From contig DATFXL010000004.1 in assembly GCA_035316025.1 (NCBI GenBank), forward strand, positions 1 through 50,336: DNA of 50,336 nt, read 5' to 3'. Of this stretch, positions 8,549-17,148 are shown piece after piece. The position numbers and the translations under genes were made by a program. The stretch comes from JALZAA01 sp035316025 (GTDB lineage Bacteria > Actinomycetota > Acidimicrobiia > IMCC26256 > JACDBD01). The notes under the pieces were generated by a model. That model saw nothing but the letters and a program-made list of their open reading frames with translations. It searched no databases and had not been told where the DNA came from. The stretch's first letter is position 1. Every line of letters starts with the position of its first letter.

Positions 8549-8566
8549 TTGTGCAATCGTTCTCAA
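8549..8566. promoter_or_regulatory. candidate Rex operator (ROP)
   Basis: TTGTGCAATCGTTCTCAA matches the Rex consensus TTGTGAA-N4-TTCACAA at 12 of 14 defined positions with the right 4-base spacer. It lies in the 117-bp gap between the ligase stop and rex, where the rex promoter must be. The match is visible in sequence; binding is inferred from the family. Confidence 0.75.
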
Positions 8567-8588
8567 AGTCCGGCCCGGCACGCGGCGC

Positions 8589-10010
8589 TCAGGGACGGAG
8601 CTGGCGGCGGAGGACCTTGCCGGCGAAGGAGCGGGGCAGGGCGTCGACGACCTCCACCCGCGTGGGGCACTTGTAGCGGGCCAGTGACCGGGCGCAGTGG
8701 GCGAGGAGGGCGTCCGGGCTCGGGCGGGTGGCCGGCTCGGGGACGACGAAGGCGACGATGGCCTCGCCCGTGCGGGGGTCCGGCTCGCCGATGACGGCGG
8801 CCTCGGCGACGTCCGGGTGCTCGAGCAGGGCTTCCTCGACCTCGGCGGGGTAGACGTTGAACCCCGACACGATGATCAGGTCCTTGACCCGGTCGACGAG
8901 ACTCAGCTCGCCCTGGTCGTCGGCCACGGCGACGTCGCCGGTACGTAACCACCCGGCGGGCGTGAGCGCCCGGGCGGTGGCCTCGGCGTCGCGCCAGTAC
9001 CCGGGGAACACGTTCGGGCCGTGGACCCAGATCTCGCCCGGGTCGCCCGGCAGCACGTCGTCCCCGTCGGCGTCCACGAGCCGCACGTCGACCCCGGGCA
9101 ATGGAGGCCCGATCGATCCGGCGGCGGGCTCACGGCGGCCGATCGCCGACGTCGTCACGATGGGCGCCGCCTCCGTGAGGCCGTAGCCCTCGTGCACGAC
9201 CACCCCGAATCGCTTGCGCATCCCTTCGAGCACCTCCTCGCCGAGAGGCGCGGCGCCCGAGACCGCCAGGCGAACGGACCGGAACGCGTCGGGCGGGGCG
9301 GTGTCCTCCTCGAGCTCGAGGAACGCGTGGTACATCGCCGGGACGCCCGCCAGCACGGACACGCGCTGATCACGCACGGACCGCACCGCGCCGACGGCGT
9401 CGAAGTGGTCGAGCAGGACGGTCGCCGCACCGGCGGCGAGCCCGATTCCCAGCACGGCGTTGAGGCCGAACACGTGGAACATGGGCAGGACGCCGAGGCT
9501 CACGTCGCTGGCGTTCAGCGCGAGACCAGGATGGTCGAGCACCTGGCGGATGTTCTCGGTCAGGTTGCCGTGGGTCAGCATGGCCGCTTTCGGTTCACCG
9601 GCGGTCCCGGCCGTGAACAACAACACCGCCACGTCCGAGTCTTCACGCGCCACGGTGTCAGCTGGCTCGGCGTCTCCACTCCCATCGAGCGGAGCACCGA
9701 GCATGACGGCGGGCTCGACGGTCGCGAGCTCACGATCGAGCTCCGGGCCGGGCGCGTGCGGATTCACGGGGACCGCGACCGCACCGGCGCGGAGGGCACC
9801 GAGATAGGAGGCGACGAAGGCGATCGTGTTGTGACCGTCGATCGTCACCCGGGCGCCCGGATCGACGCCCTCGGATCGGAGCGCGCCGGCCACGCGAGCG
9901 GCTCGTGACTCGAGCTCTCGATACGTGACCGCGTCCGTTCCCGCCCGCAGGGCGATGGCGTCGGGGGTGGTCTCGGCCGGCGCGAGGAGCACGTCGGCGA
10001 GGTTTGTCAC
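8589..10010 (-). CDS. AMP-dependent acyl-CoA synthetase/ligase
   Basis: This member of the ANL superfamily activates a carboxylic acid as acyl-AMP and transfers it to CoA. Of 473 residues, the phosphate loop is LLFTAGTAGEPKAAMLTHG (130-148, the TSGTTGxPKG motif with the first Ser replaced by Ala), followed by GYGLTEAAP (275-283), the WLRTGDVA hinge region, and the C-terminal lysine at about K465 in FAGKVLRRQL. It resembles long-chain or medium-chain fatty acyl-CoA ligases, but the substrate is not fixed by the motifs. The start GTG overlaps the stop of the FAD oxidoreductase by GTGA, so the two are co-transcribed. Confidence 0.88.
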   Translation of the reverse strand: MTNLADVLLAPAETTPDAIALRAGTDAVTYRELESRAARVAGALRSEGVDPGARVTIDGHNTIAFVASYLGALRAGAVAVPVNPHAPGPELDRELATVEPAVMLGAPLDGSGDAEPADTVAREDSDVAVLLFTAGTAGEPKAAMLTHGNLTENIRQVLDHPGLALNASDVSLGVLPMFHVFGLNAVLGIGLAAGAATVLLDHFDAVGAVRSVRDQRVSVLAGVPAMYHAFLELEEDTAPPDAFRSVRLAVSGAAPLGEEVLEGMRKRFGVVVHEGYGLTEAAPIVTTSAIGRREPAAGSIGPPLPGVDVRLVDADGDDVLPGDPGEIWVHGPNVFPGYWRDAEATARALTPAGWLRTGDVAVADDQGELSLVDRVKDLIIVSGFNVYPAEVEEALLEHPDVAEAAVIGEPDPRTGEAIVAFVVPEPATRPSPDALLAHCARSLARYKCPTRVEVVDALPRSFAGKVLRRQLRP

Positions 10011-11308
10011 AGGATCGCTCGCTGCTTCGTGAGCGACGCCTGCAGCTCGTCGACCGCGACGTCGCGCACGGCCACACCGTCGCGTGCCGCGAGTGCGGCG
10101 GCGGTCCCTGCCGCCTGGCCGACCGCCAGGCTCGGGCCCATGACGCGGATCGACGCCAGGGCGTCGTGGTCGGCCGACAGGCAGCGCCCGGCGGCGAGCA
10201 GGTTCGACACCCCGCGGGGTCGCAGGCTTGCGAACGGGACCTGGTAGCTGGCACCGGCAGGGAGGAATGCGTACTCGGTGCTACGCCCGCGGACGTGGTA
10301 CTCACGCGGCCAGGCGCCCCGCGCGACGGCGTCATCGAACGTCGCACCGCGCGTGACGTCGCCGCCGGTGAGCACGTACTCCCCGACGACTCGCCGGGTC
10401 TCGCGGACTCCGAGCGCGGTCGCGGTATCGTCGAGGAACGCGTCCGAGAACCCGGGGACGTGCGCACAGAGAAACGCGGCGGCTTCCTCGGCCAGGCGGC
10501 GTCCCTCGAGCTCGCCCCACGTCGCCTGCTGTACGTCGGTCACGTCCACGGGCGTGCCGTCCGGGTTGCGCACGCGCGTCATCGCGCCCACGAACTCGCC
10601 GGGGCGAAACGTCGGGATGACGGCGCCGCCGTCCCGGGAGAGGTGCCCACCGTGCTCCGCGATCAGGTCTCCGAGCGCGGGCACGGCCGCGAGCGCCGCC
10701 GGCGCGTCGACGTGCTGCATCACGAACTGCATCGACCCGTACTGGCGGTGGCCGGGAGGACCGAGCTCCGTCGGCACCCCCGCGAACGTGGCGAGGTCGG
10801 CGTCACCCGTGCAATCGATGAATACCTTCCCCTTGACCGCGCGCGGCCCGCGCTTGGTCGCCAGCACGAGCGCGCGCAACCTGCCGTTGCCGACGAGCGC
10901 GTCGGCGACGAGCGAGTGCAACAGCACGTCCAGGTTGTTCTCCTCGGTCACGAGGTGGTCGGCGAGGCGCTTGACAGACCACGGCGCATACAGGAACACC
11001 GCCGTCTCCTTGAACGGGACCGGCCCGACGCCGGCGCCGGCCGCGGCGAGCGAGTCGGCCAGCTCGCGCGCGATGCCGCCGACGACGTAGTCGAACTCAC
11101 CGGAGTCGTCGCGCACGTAGAGGCCACATATCGTCCCGACCTTCGCGACGGTGAGGTTGCCGCCGAGAAAGCCGTACCGCTCGCACAGAACCACCCGAGC
11201 GCCGGCGCGTGCGGCAGCAATCGCTGCGCCCAGGCCCGCCGGTCCACCCCCCGCCACGACCACATCGGCATCGGCGAGCACGTCGGCCTCGCGCTCGGGG
11301 ACACGCAC
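10007..11308 (-). CDS. FAD-dependent oxidoreductase (FAD_oxidored family)
   Basis: The protein of about 433 residues opens with a dinucleotide-binding fold, DVVVAGGGPAGLGAAIAAARAG, followed by ERYGFLGGNLTVAKVG, a pattern of the FAD_oxidored (pfam12831) family whose members are often annotated only as FAD-dependent oxidoreductases. FIDCTGDADLA and the C-terminal NLLAAGRCLSADHDALASIR, with a final FAD contact, support this. Several GTG starts are possible; 11308 keeps the whole Rossmann fold without the arginine-rich and unlikely upstream extension. It is translationally coupled to the acyl-CoA ligase. The reaction is unknown. Confidence 0.8.
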   Translation of the reverse strand: MRVPEREADVLADADVVVAGGGPAGLGAAIAAARAGARVVLCERYGFLGGNLTVAKVGTICGLYVRDDSGEFDYVVGGIARELADSLAAAGAGVGPVPFKETAVFLYAPWSVKRLADHLVTEENNLDVLLHSLVADALVGNGRLRALVLATKRGPRAVKGKVFIDCTGDADLATFAGVPTELGPPGHRQYGSMQFVMQHVDAPAALAAVPALGDLIAEHGGHLSRDGGAVIPTFRPGEFVGAMTRVRNPDGTPVDVTDVQQATWGELEGRRLAEEAAAFLCAHVPGFSDAFLDDTATALGVRETRRVVGEYVLTGGDVTRGATFDDAVARGAWPREYHVRGRSTEYAFLPAGASYQVPFASLRPRGVSNLLAAGRCLSADHDALASIRVMGPSLAVGQAAGTAAALAARDGVAVRDVAVDELQASLTKQRAIL

Positions 11309-11561
11309 AGGCGGAAGGTAGCGCCACGCGCCCGGCGACGGCGTCGACGGGGACCGGGAGCCCCGGTCGTGGGCGTGGTGCTTGGGGCGGGCTGGGAGGC
11401 TGTTCCGCGAGCGCCGACCCGTCACAGCGCGGCGCCCGCGGCCCCCACGCCCACGGACCGGAAGCCCGGCTCGCGCGAGGTATCGGCGGACCCGCCGCGC
11501 GCCTTGAGTGGTTGTTGTACCACGGAGGGTGAGGCGACGCATCCCGGCCCCACCGCCGGGC

Positions 11562-11654
11562 TCAGGGGCCCAGGCGCAGCACGAACTGGGCGAACGCCGC
11601 CGCCAGAATGATGAACAGGAGAACGGCGATGGCGATGGTGGTGCCGGGGCGCAT
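11562..11654 (-). CDS. 30-residue single-helix membrane peptide downstream of the SAM hydrolase
   Basis: An ATG at 11654, only 3 bases after the stop of the SAM hydrolase gene, opens a 30-residue frame ending at TGA 11562. It starts MRPGTTIAIAV, continues with a hydrophobic run through FIILAAAFAQF and ends VLRLGP, so one transmembrane helix covers most of it. The tight spacing in the direction of transcription, the positively charged N-terminus and the absence of rare features suggest a real translated gene. Function is unknown; it could be a membrane anchor or modulator. Confidence 0.55.
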   Translation of the reverse strand: MRPGTTIAIAVLLFIILAAAFAQFVLRLGP

Positions 11655-11657
11655 GGC

Positions 11658-12512
11658 CTACCCGGCCGCGGACGTTCGGCCGGTGACGGTGGCGCCCGGA
11701 GGAACCACCGTGACGGACAAGGCCGGCTCGAGGTGACACTCGGAGGCGGCCGACCCCCGGTCCAGCGCCAGAGAAGCCAACCCGTAGGAATCCACCAGGA
11801 GCACCAGCTCGGACGGCTTGGCGTCGGCGTAGGTGTGCACCCACCGCACGGAGCGCGCCTGATCTCCGAAGCGGACCTCGACGGGGCTCCCGGGCTCGGC
11901 GCCGTGGGCCCGCAGCTCGTCGGGATCGATGTTCAGCTGGCAGTTCCCGAAACGGTCGATCCACCACACCTCGCCGTGGATGGCGCCACCCTCGTCGTGG
12001 CGCGGCAGCGAGACGAGGCCGGGGACCAGACCGGCGGAGTCGACCTCGTCGCCGAGCTCGCCAGCATCGACACCAGCGGCGAGGTGGGCGGCGGCGGGCG
12101 CCAGGATGTCGCGTCCGGCGAAGGTCGGGCCCGGCGCCGGGAGGTGGTGCTCGGTATTGGTGAGGGACACGACCCGCTGCGCACCGCCGAGGATGGCGAC
12201 GGCCGGCGCGAGGAGCCCGTTGTCGGGCCCGAGGAGGGTTCCCTGCTCGACCTCTACCGCCACGAGGCGTCGGTCGGTGCCGACGCCGGGGTCCACGACA
12301 CCCAGGACGATGCCGCGGTCAGGGAGGTACTGGGCGGCTCGGACGAGCGTGAGCGCGCCGGCGCGGACGTCGTGCGGCGGCAGGTCGTGGGTGATGTCGA
12401 TGATCTGGAGGTCGGGCACGAGACTCAGCATCACCGACTTGCACACGCCGACGAACTCGTCGGCCTGGCCGTAGTCCGACAGGAACGAGACGAGCCGCCG
12501 GGCGGGGGGCAC
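11658..12512 (-). CDS. SAM hydroxide adenosyltransferase (SAM hydrolase, DUF62)
   Basis: Members of this family, related to fluorinase and chlorinase, use water or hydroxide to split S-adenosylmethionine into adenosine and methionine. The 284 residues show FLSDYGQADEFVG (10-22), VVDPGVGTDRR (72-82) with the conserved Asp and Arg, LLGPDNGLL (93-101) and the C-terminal beta-barrel domain (WWIDRFGNCQLNI). The loop insert and aromatic set that distinguish the true fluorinase were not seen. The start is GTG. It sits downstream of proC and the small HTH gene on the same strand, and a 30-residue membrane peptide follows at once. Confidence 0.88.
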   Translation of the reverse strand: MPPARRLVSFLSDYGQADEFVGVCKSVMLSLVPDLQIIDITHDLPPHDVRAGALTLVRAAQYLPDRGIVLGVVDPGVGTDRRLVAVEVEQGTLLGPDNGLLAPAVAILGGAQRVVSLTNTEHHLPAPGPTFAGRDILAPAAAHLAAGVDAGELGDEVDSAGLVPGLVSLPRHDEGGAIHGEVWWIDRFGNCQLNIDPDELRAHGAEPGSPVEVRFGDQARSVRWVHTYADAKPSELVLLVDSYGLASLALDRGSAASECHLEPALSVTVVPPGATVTGRTSAAG

Positions 12513-12528
12513 CCTGTCCTGTTCGCGC

Positions 12529-12723
12529 CTATCCGGCCTGCGTGTACCGCGACTCCAGATAGGCGTCGACGTCCACGTCGCGCACCCGGAACGAGCGCCC
12601 GACCCGCACCGCCGGCAGGTCTCCCGCCTTGATGAGCCGGTAGACGGTCATCGACGACACCCTCATGAGCTTGGCAACTTCCTGCACGGTCAAGAAGCGC
12701 GCTTTGGCGAACGACTCCGCCAC
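12529..12723 (-). CDS. excisionase-family / MerR-like helix-turn-helix protein
   Basis: The 64-residue protein is a single HTH_17 domain: FLTVQEVAKLMRVSSMTVYR, then LIKAGDLPAVRVGRSFRVR and VDAYLESR. Such proteins, BldC and Xis-like, bind DNA as small winged helices and in actinobacteria often act as developmental or housekeeping regulators rather than phage excisionases. The position next to proC recalls Mycobacterium tuberculosis Rv0500-Rv0500A, which argues for a vertically inherited regulator, not a prophage remnant. ATG at 12723 gives the normal length. It lies 16 bases upstream of the SAM hydrolase. Confidence 0.88.
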   Translation of the reverse strand: MAESFAKARFLTVQEVAKLMRVSSMTVYRLIKAGDLPAVRVGRSFRVRDVDVDAYLESRYTQAG

Positions 12724-12846
12724 GGTCCAACCCCTTGTTTTCTCCGTCCCGCTGTGCGTCGGAGCGTAGGGCGACGATGCCCGTGTTGTCTAGCGTGAGT
12801 CGAGCGCGCCCTTGTGCGGCCTTGTGGACGACGAGTCCAGCGACAT

Positions 12847-13653
12847 CTACGCGTCCGAGCGACCGAGCTCCCGGGAGCGGCGCGTGGCGGCCTCGACGGC
12901 TTCGAGGAACGCGGCCCGGACGCCGTGCGCCTCGAGGCGGGCCAGCCCGGCGGCCGTCGTCCCGCCGGGCGAGGTCACCGCGGCCCGGAGCGCCTCCGGC
13001 CCTTCGACCCCGTCGACGATCAGGGCCGCCGCCCCCGCGAGCGTCTGGTGCACGAGCGTCGCCGCCGTGTCCCGCGGGAGGCCGACGAGCACCCCCGCCT
13101 CGACCAGCGCCTCCACGACGAGGAACACGTAGGCCGGGCCCGATCCTGACAGGCCGGTGACGGCGTCCATCAGCGACTCGGGGACGCGCACGACGACCCC
13201 GACCGAGCCGAGGATGTGTTCTGCTTCGTCGAGGTGCGCTTCGGTGGCGTGGCGGCCGCCGGCGATCGCGGCCGCGCCCTTGCGGACGAGAGCGGCGGTG
13301 TTCGGCATCGCCCGCACGACGGGCCGGTCGGGGACGGTGTCCTCCAGGGCCGCGAGCGTGACGCCGGCTGCGATCGACAGCACGAGCGCGTCCGTCTTCA
13401 GCGTCGGGAGGCACTGCTCGAGCGCGGGGCGGACGTCGCTCGGCTTGACGGCAAGGACGACGACGTCGGTCTCCGCGACCGCCCACGCCGGGCTGGGGAC
13501 GACACGCACACCTCGGAACCGTTCCGCCACGAGGCGACGGCGCTCCGGGTCGATCTCGGCAACCGCGAGCGACTCGGCATCCCAGCCGGCGTCGAGCAGG
13601 CCTGCCAACAGGGCCTCGCCCATACGGCCGCCACCCAGCAGCGCCAGTTGCAT
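12847..13653 (-). CDS. proC: pyrroline-5-carboxylate reductase
   Basis: ProC reduces 1-pyrroline-5-carboxylate to proline with NAD(P)H. The 268 residues carry LALLGGGRMGEALLAGLL (Rossmann, 3-20), VVLAVKPSDV, RAMPNTAALVRKGA and the C-terminal signature region GLSGSGPAYVFLVVEAL followed by TSPGGTTAAGL. ATG 13653 has AGGAA 8-12 bases upstream and starts the family's usual sequence. A 9-bp hairpin lies 33-61 bases upstream in the leader. Confidence 0.96.
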   Translation of the reverse strand: MQLALLGGGRMGEALLAGLLDAGWDAESLAVAEIDPERRRLVAERFRGVRVVPSPAWAVAETDVVVLAVKPSDVRPALEQCLPTLKTDALVLSIAAGVTLAALEDTVPDRPVVRAMPNTAALVRKGAAAIAGGRHATEAHLDEAEHILGSVGVVVRVPESLMDAVTGLSGSGPAYVFLVVEALVEAGVLVGLPRDTAATLVHQTLAGAAALIVDGVEGPEALRAAVTSPGGTTAAGLARLEAHGVRAAFLEAVEAATRRSRELGRSDA

Positions 13654-13685
13654 CACAGGAGTTCCTCTTGTCGCCGTCGCAAGCC

Positions 13686-13714
13686 GGGCTTTGCGCCGGC
13701 GGTCGGCAAAGCCC
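13686..13714. repeat. hairpin in the leader of proC
   Basis: GGGCTTTGC at 13686-13694 and GCAAAGCCC at 13706-13714 form a perfect 9-bp stem with an 11-base loop, in the 212-bp gap between YbjN and proC. There is no clear U-run. It could end transcription from the YbjN side or be an mRNA leader element; the rest of this gap shows nothing recognisable. Confidence 0.4.
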
Positions 13715-13865
13715 CCGCCTCCGCGAGCGTAACGGTGGCGCGACCGGGCCCGAGGAACCTTCGGGTCCGCCTCGCACTTCCCCGAACGAAGCCGACCGTC
13801 CCGCACCTCGGGCCCGACAACGGGACCCTATCCCCGCACGCCCTCTGGCGCAAGTTATGAAAGGC

Positions 13866-14318
13866 TCAGACAGTCTGAGGTCGGGGAGCAGGGCGGCGCC
13901 CGAACGCGATCCGGACGACGGGCTGGAACCAGGTCTCGACCGTCTCGTAGATCACGCCGATGATGCGGTCCAGCTCCGCCTCGCTCAAATGCTCCAGCGC
14001 CACCCTACCGACGAGGTAGAGGTCGCCGTCGGGGCCGATGGAGAAGCGCGCGCCGTACATCGTGTGGTTCCTCCGGAGGAGGTACCGGTACAGCTCGAGG
14101 TGGTTCCCGGGCGGGTCGGGCAGGAAGTACACCTCGTATCGCAGCGTCCGCTCGTGCAGGTCGAAGTAGATGGTCGTCGCGTCGCGTCCGTCGCACCCGA
14201 ACCGCACGTACCACCGCCGCACCTCCGGGTCGTACTCCACGTGCTGCGTGTACTCCGCCGCCGCGACCGGCCCCTCGAGATGGTGGGCGATGAGCTCGTA
14301 CGCGTCGTCCAGCGTCAT
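13866..14318 (-). CDS. YbjN-domain protein
   Basis: The 150-residue protein fits the YbjN / type-III-chaperone-like fold seen in many actinobacteria. It starts MTLDDAYELIAHHLEG and shows alternating strands such as RRWYVRFGCDGRDATTIYF and RTLRYEVYFLPDP, then a LYRYLLRRNHTMYGARFSI stretch and a long C-terminal helix. In Mycobacterium tuberculosis a YbjN gene (Rv0487) also follows mshA (Rv0486), the same order as here. The molecular role is unknown. ATG 14318 is 31 bases after the mshA stop, so the two are probably one operon. Confidence 0.82.
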   Translation of the reverse strand: MTLDDAYELIAHHLEGPVAAAEYTQHVEYDPEVRRWYVRFGCDGRDATTIYFDLHERTLRYEVYFLPDPPGNHLELYRYLLRRNHTMYGARFSIGPDGDLYLVGRVALEHLSEAELDRIIGVIYETVETWFQPVVRIAFGRRPAPRPQTV

Positions 14319-14349
14319 GGTTCTCGACCGACGCCGTCGCCGCGGGACG

Positions 14350-15576
14350 CTACGAGCACTCGACCGGGGCGCGTGTGGCGAGATCGCCGTACAGCCGCCG
14401 CAGCCGCGCCGCCGCGATGCTCCAGAGGTAACGGCCCGATCGGGCCAACGCGCTCGTGCCCATGGCCCGGGCAAGCTCGAGATCCGAGAGGACGACGTCG
14501 ACCGGCGCCGCGTAGTCGACGGCGGCCCGGCCCTCGACGAGGAACCCGGTGTGGCCGTCGTCGACGACCGATCGGAGGCCACCGACGTCGGCGGCGACGA
14601 CTGGCGTACCGCAGGCGGCGGCCTCCAGCGCGACGAGCCCGAACGACTCCGTCCGCGAGGGGACGAGGCAGACGTCGGCCGCCTGGTAGTAGGTGACGAG
14701 CCGGTCGTGGGGTTGGGCCGGGACGAAGCGCACCCGGTCGTCGAGGTCGAGATCGGCGACGAGCGAGCGCAGCACGCCCATCTCCGCCTCTCCGTCGTTC
14801 CCGCTCGGACCACCCACCACGAGGAGGGACACGTCACTGTCGAGCTCGGCGAGCGTGCGCACCGCCAGATCGGCGCCCTTGAGGCGCTGGATGCGCCCGA
14901 CGTACAGGAGCACACGATGCTGCGGATCGAGGCGGAGCGCGAGTCGCGCCGCCTTACGGTCGCCGGGCACGAACACGCGGTGGTCGACACCCGGGGGGAC
15001 GATCTCGATCCGGTCGCGGTCGGCCCCGTACAACGTGACGAGCTGGCGCCGCTCGTCGTTGGTAGCGGCGATCACGAGGTCGGCGCAGTTGATGATCTCG
15101 CCCTCCACCCGCGCGCGCGTCGCGGGATCGTCGCCCACTCCCGCTTCCGCCTTCACGCGGTCGAGGGTGTGGAAGGTGGCCACCAGGGGCAGGTCCAGGG
15201 CGTGCTTGAGCCGGTGACCGACCGCGCCCGAGATCCAGTAGTTGGCGTGCAGCACCTGAGGCGAGTCGTCCTCGGAGGCGAAGAACGCGAGCGCGGCATC
15301 GACGAACGGCTCGACGAGATCCGGGAGCGACTGCTTCGGGACGGGAGCAGTGGGGCCCGCGGCCAGGTGCACGACGCGGAACCCCGGCTCCACCTCGACC
15401 AGCGGCGGTTGCTCGGCGTGCTCGGCGCGTGTGAGCACGTCGCAGTGCACCCCGGCACGGGCGAGATTCGACGCCAGCGAGCGCACGTACACGTTCATGC
15501 CGCCGCCGTCACCCGCCCCCGGCTGCGCGAGGGGCGACGTATGGACGCTGATCATGGCGACGCGCTGAGACGGCAT
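14350..15576 (-). CDS. mshA: D-inositol-3-phosphate glycosyltransferase (mycothiol synthesis)
   Basis: This GT4 retaining glycosyltransferase transfers N-acetylglucosamine from UDP-GlcNAc to 1L-myo-inositol 1-phosphate, the first step to mycothiol. The N-terminus AMISVHTSPLAQPGAGDGGG is almost diagnostic for MshA. The C-terminal domain has VLLYVGRIQRLKGAD and the E-x7-E motif in PSRTESFGLVALEAAACG. The 408-residue length is slightly shorter than mycobacterial MshA. Presence of MshA marks the host as an actinobacterium that uses mycothiol as its main low-molecular-weight thiol. Confidence 0.93.
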   Translation of the reverse strand: MPSQRVAMISVHTSPLAQPGAGDGGGMNVYVRSLASNLARAGVHCDVLTRAEHAEQPPLVEVEPGFRVVHLAAGPTAPVPKQSLPDLVEPFVDAALAFFASEDDSPQVLHANYWISGAVGHRLKHALDLPLVATFHTLDRVKAEAGVGDDPATRARVEGEIINCADLVIAATNDERRQLVTLYGADRDRIEIVPPGVDHRVFVPGDRKAARLALRLDPQHRVLLYVGRIQRLKGADLAVRTLAELDSDVSLLVVGGPSGNDGEAEMGVLRSLVADLDLDDRVRFVPAQPHDRLVTYYQAADVCLVPSRTESFGLVALEAAACGTPVVAADVGGLRSVVDDGHTGFLVEGRAAVDYAAPVDVVLSDLELARAMGTSALARSGRYLWSIAAARLRRLYGDLATRAPVECS

Positions 15577-15614
15577 CGCTTCGAGAGCCTACCGGCGCGT
15601 GGAGCGGGCCCCTC

Positions 15615-15998
15615 TCAACGGGAATCGGTGCTCGACGGTTGGCCACCGTCGGCGCGCTCTCGCTGGAACGAGCGGTAGATCTCGATCAGCGCCTGCTTCT
15701 GAGTCTCGGTCAGCGTGCGGTCCCGCATGATGTCCTCGACGAGGTCGGCATCGGTGTCTCGCTCCTCGAGGATTCCCGCCCGTACGTAGAGCGTCTCCGA
15801 CGAGATGCGCAGGGCGCGCGCGATCGCTTGGAGGATCTCGGCGCTCGGCTTTCGGAGGCCGCGTTCGATCTGGCTCAGGTAGGGATTCGAGATGCCCGCG
15901 AGCTCGCTGAGCTTGCGCAGTGAGAGGCGGGCGTTCCGCCGCTGGTCCCGGATGAACTCGCCGAGATCGCGAAGCCTCGATTCGAGGTCGGGCGTCAT
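15615..15998 (-). CDS. XRE-family transcriptional regulator
   Basis: The 127-residue protein has a Cro/C1-type HTH at about 12-72: IRDQRRNARLSLRKLSELAG, then ISNPYLSQIERGLRKPSAE and LQAIARALRIS. The C-terminal part (LYVRAGILEERDTDADLVE and on) is acidic and helical. This architecture, with an extended segment after the HTH, is a conserved actinobacterial type; a related mycobacterial protein is Rv0474 as I recall it. Target genes are unknown. It stands alone 38 bases upstream of mshA on the same strand. Confidence 0.85.
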   Translation of the reverse strand: MTPDLESRLRDLGEFIRDQRRNARLSLRKLSELAGISNPYLSQIERGLRKPSAEILQAIARALRISSETLYVRAGILEERDTDADLVEDIMRDRTLTETQKQALIEIYRSFQRERADGGQPSSTDSR

Positions 15999-16135
15999 TC
16001 GGGTCGCGCGCTCGCGCCCGGCCCACCTTGTGCGGCGCTCGACGGCCGCTCGGAAAGATCGGCGAGGTGGCTCGGATCGAGCACCGGGTCGACGCGGCGA
16101 CGGTGCTCGCTCATGGCGGCAACGGTACCAGCGCG

Positions 16136-17148
16136 CTACTGACAGATCTTTACAAGCGTGCCGTAGGGATTGAGCGGCGGTGCGGTGCGTCCCCCGGGAC
16201 GGATCTCGAAGTGGGTGTGCGGCGCGCCGGCGTTGCCGGTCATGCCGAGCTTGGCGACCACCTCACCCTGCGCGACCCGGCGGGGACCACCGACGTACTC
16301 GGACAGGTGGTAGTAGATGTAGCTCACGCCGTTGTCACCCTCGAGGTAGGCGCCGTTCCCGCCCGAGCCGCCGGGGCCGTACGTGATGTTGCCGCTCACG
16401 ACGGCGAGGTTGGGCGTGCCCATGGGAGCGAACATGTCGTTGCCCTGGTGGGTGTGCCCCGTGCGCGGCTGACCGAAGTCGTTACTGAACGCCGCTCCCG
16501 GCACCGGGCAGACGAGTCCGTCGATGACGGGCGCACCGAGGCCTTCGGCGGCTCGCTTCGCCTGGAGCTGGCGCAACGCGATGTCGGCCGCGGCGACCTT
16601 CTCGTCGAGCAGCCCGCGCTCGTCGGCGAGGCGCTTGCGGTACGCGCTGTAGTCCCTCGAGTCCTCGGCGTGTCGATCGCGTTGTGCAGCGAGCTGCGTA
16701 TTCAGCGCCGCCATCTCGGCGACGGCGGCGTTGTCGGCCTGGTGGCCCGGTCGAGCAGCACCGATGTGCGGGCGCTCTCTGTCGGGTTCTTCGCTTCGAG
16801 GACCACGTCGCGGTCGCTTCCGAGGTTCTTGTACGCCAGGACGGCGCGGCGTTCGGCGACGGCGCGCAGCTCCTGGCGCCGCGCCTCGCCCTGGGCGATC
16901 TTCTGCTCGAGCTCCGCGATCTTGTTGCCGAGGTCCTCGAACGACGACTGGGCGTTCGTGTAGCTCTCGGCGGCGTCGTTGGCCTCGCGCCTGGCCTGGT
17001 CGGCGCGCTGCCTCAGCGTGTTCAGCTCGGCTTCGGGATCCGGTGCGGGCTGCGCTTCGGCGGGGGACGCAGCGAGAAGCGCGGCGCTCGTCAGGACGCC
17101 CACCGCGAAGAGAGCGCGACCAACCACCCGCTTTCGGCCCACCCGCAT
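16136..17148 (-). pseudogene. secreted coiled-coil M23 (LytM-like) peptidase with a frameshift
   Basis: Two overlapping frames (16702-17148 and 16136-16714) together encode one envelope peptidase. The first starts with a signal peptide ending PAEA near residue 32 and a long coiled coil (ELNTLRQRADQARREAND onward). The second continues the coiled coil and then has the M23 domain with all metal ligands: HQGND (H-x3-D) and HTHFEI (H-x-H). The shift is near 16730-16740: restoring one base there (ACC CAG GCC GAC in place of ACC AGG CCG AC) reads TQADNAAVAEM, the expected bridge. It may be a sequencing or assembly error, since the catalytic domain is intact, or a real lesion. Divergent from sod. 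Confidence 0.75.

Noticed and set aside
11658..12512. Fluorinase or chlorinase for halometabolite synthesis
   Set aside because: The family is shared, but the extra loop of fluorinases is not seen and there is no halometabolite gene set.
12529..12723. Prophage excisionase
   Set aside because: No integrase, attachment repeats or phage genes nearby; the neighbourhood fits a conserved housekeeping HTH next to proC.
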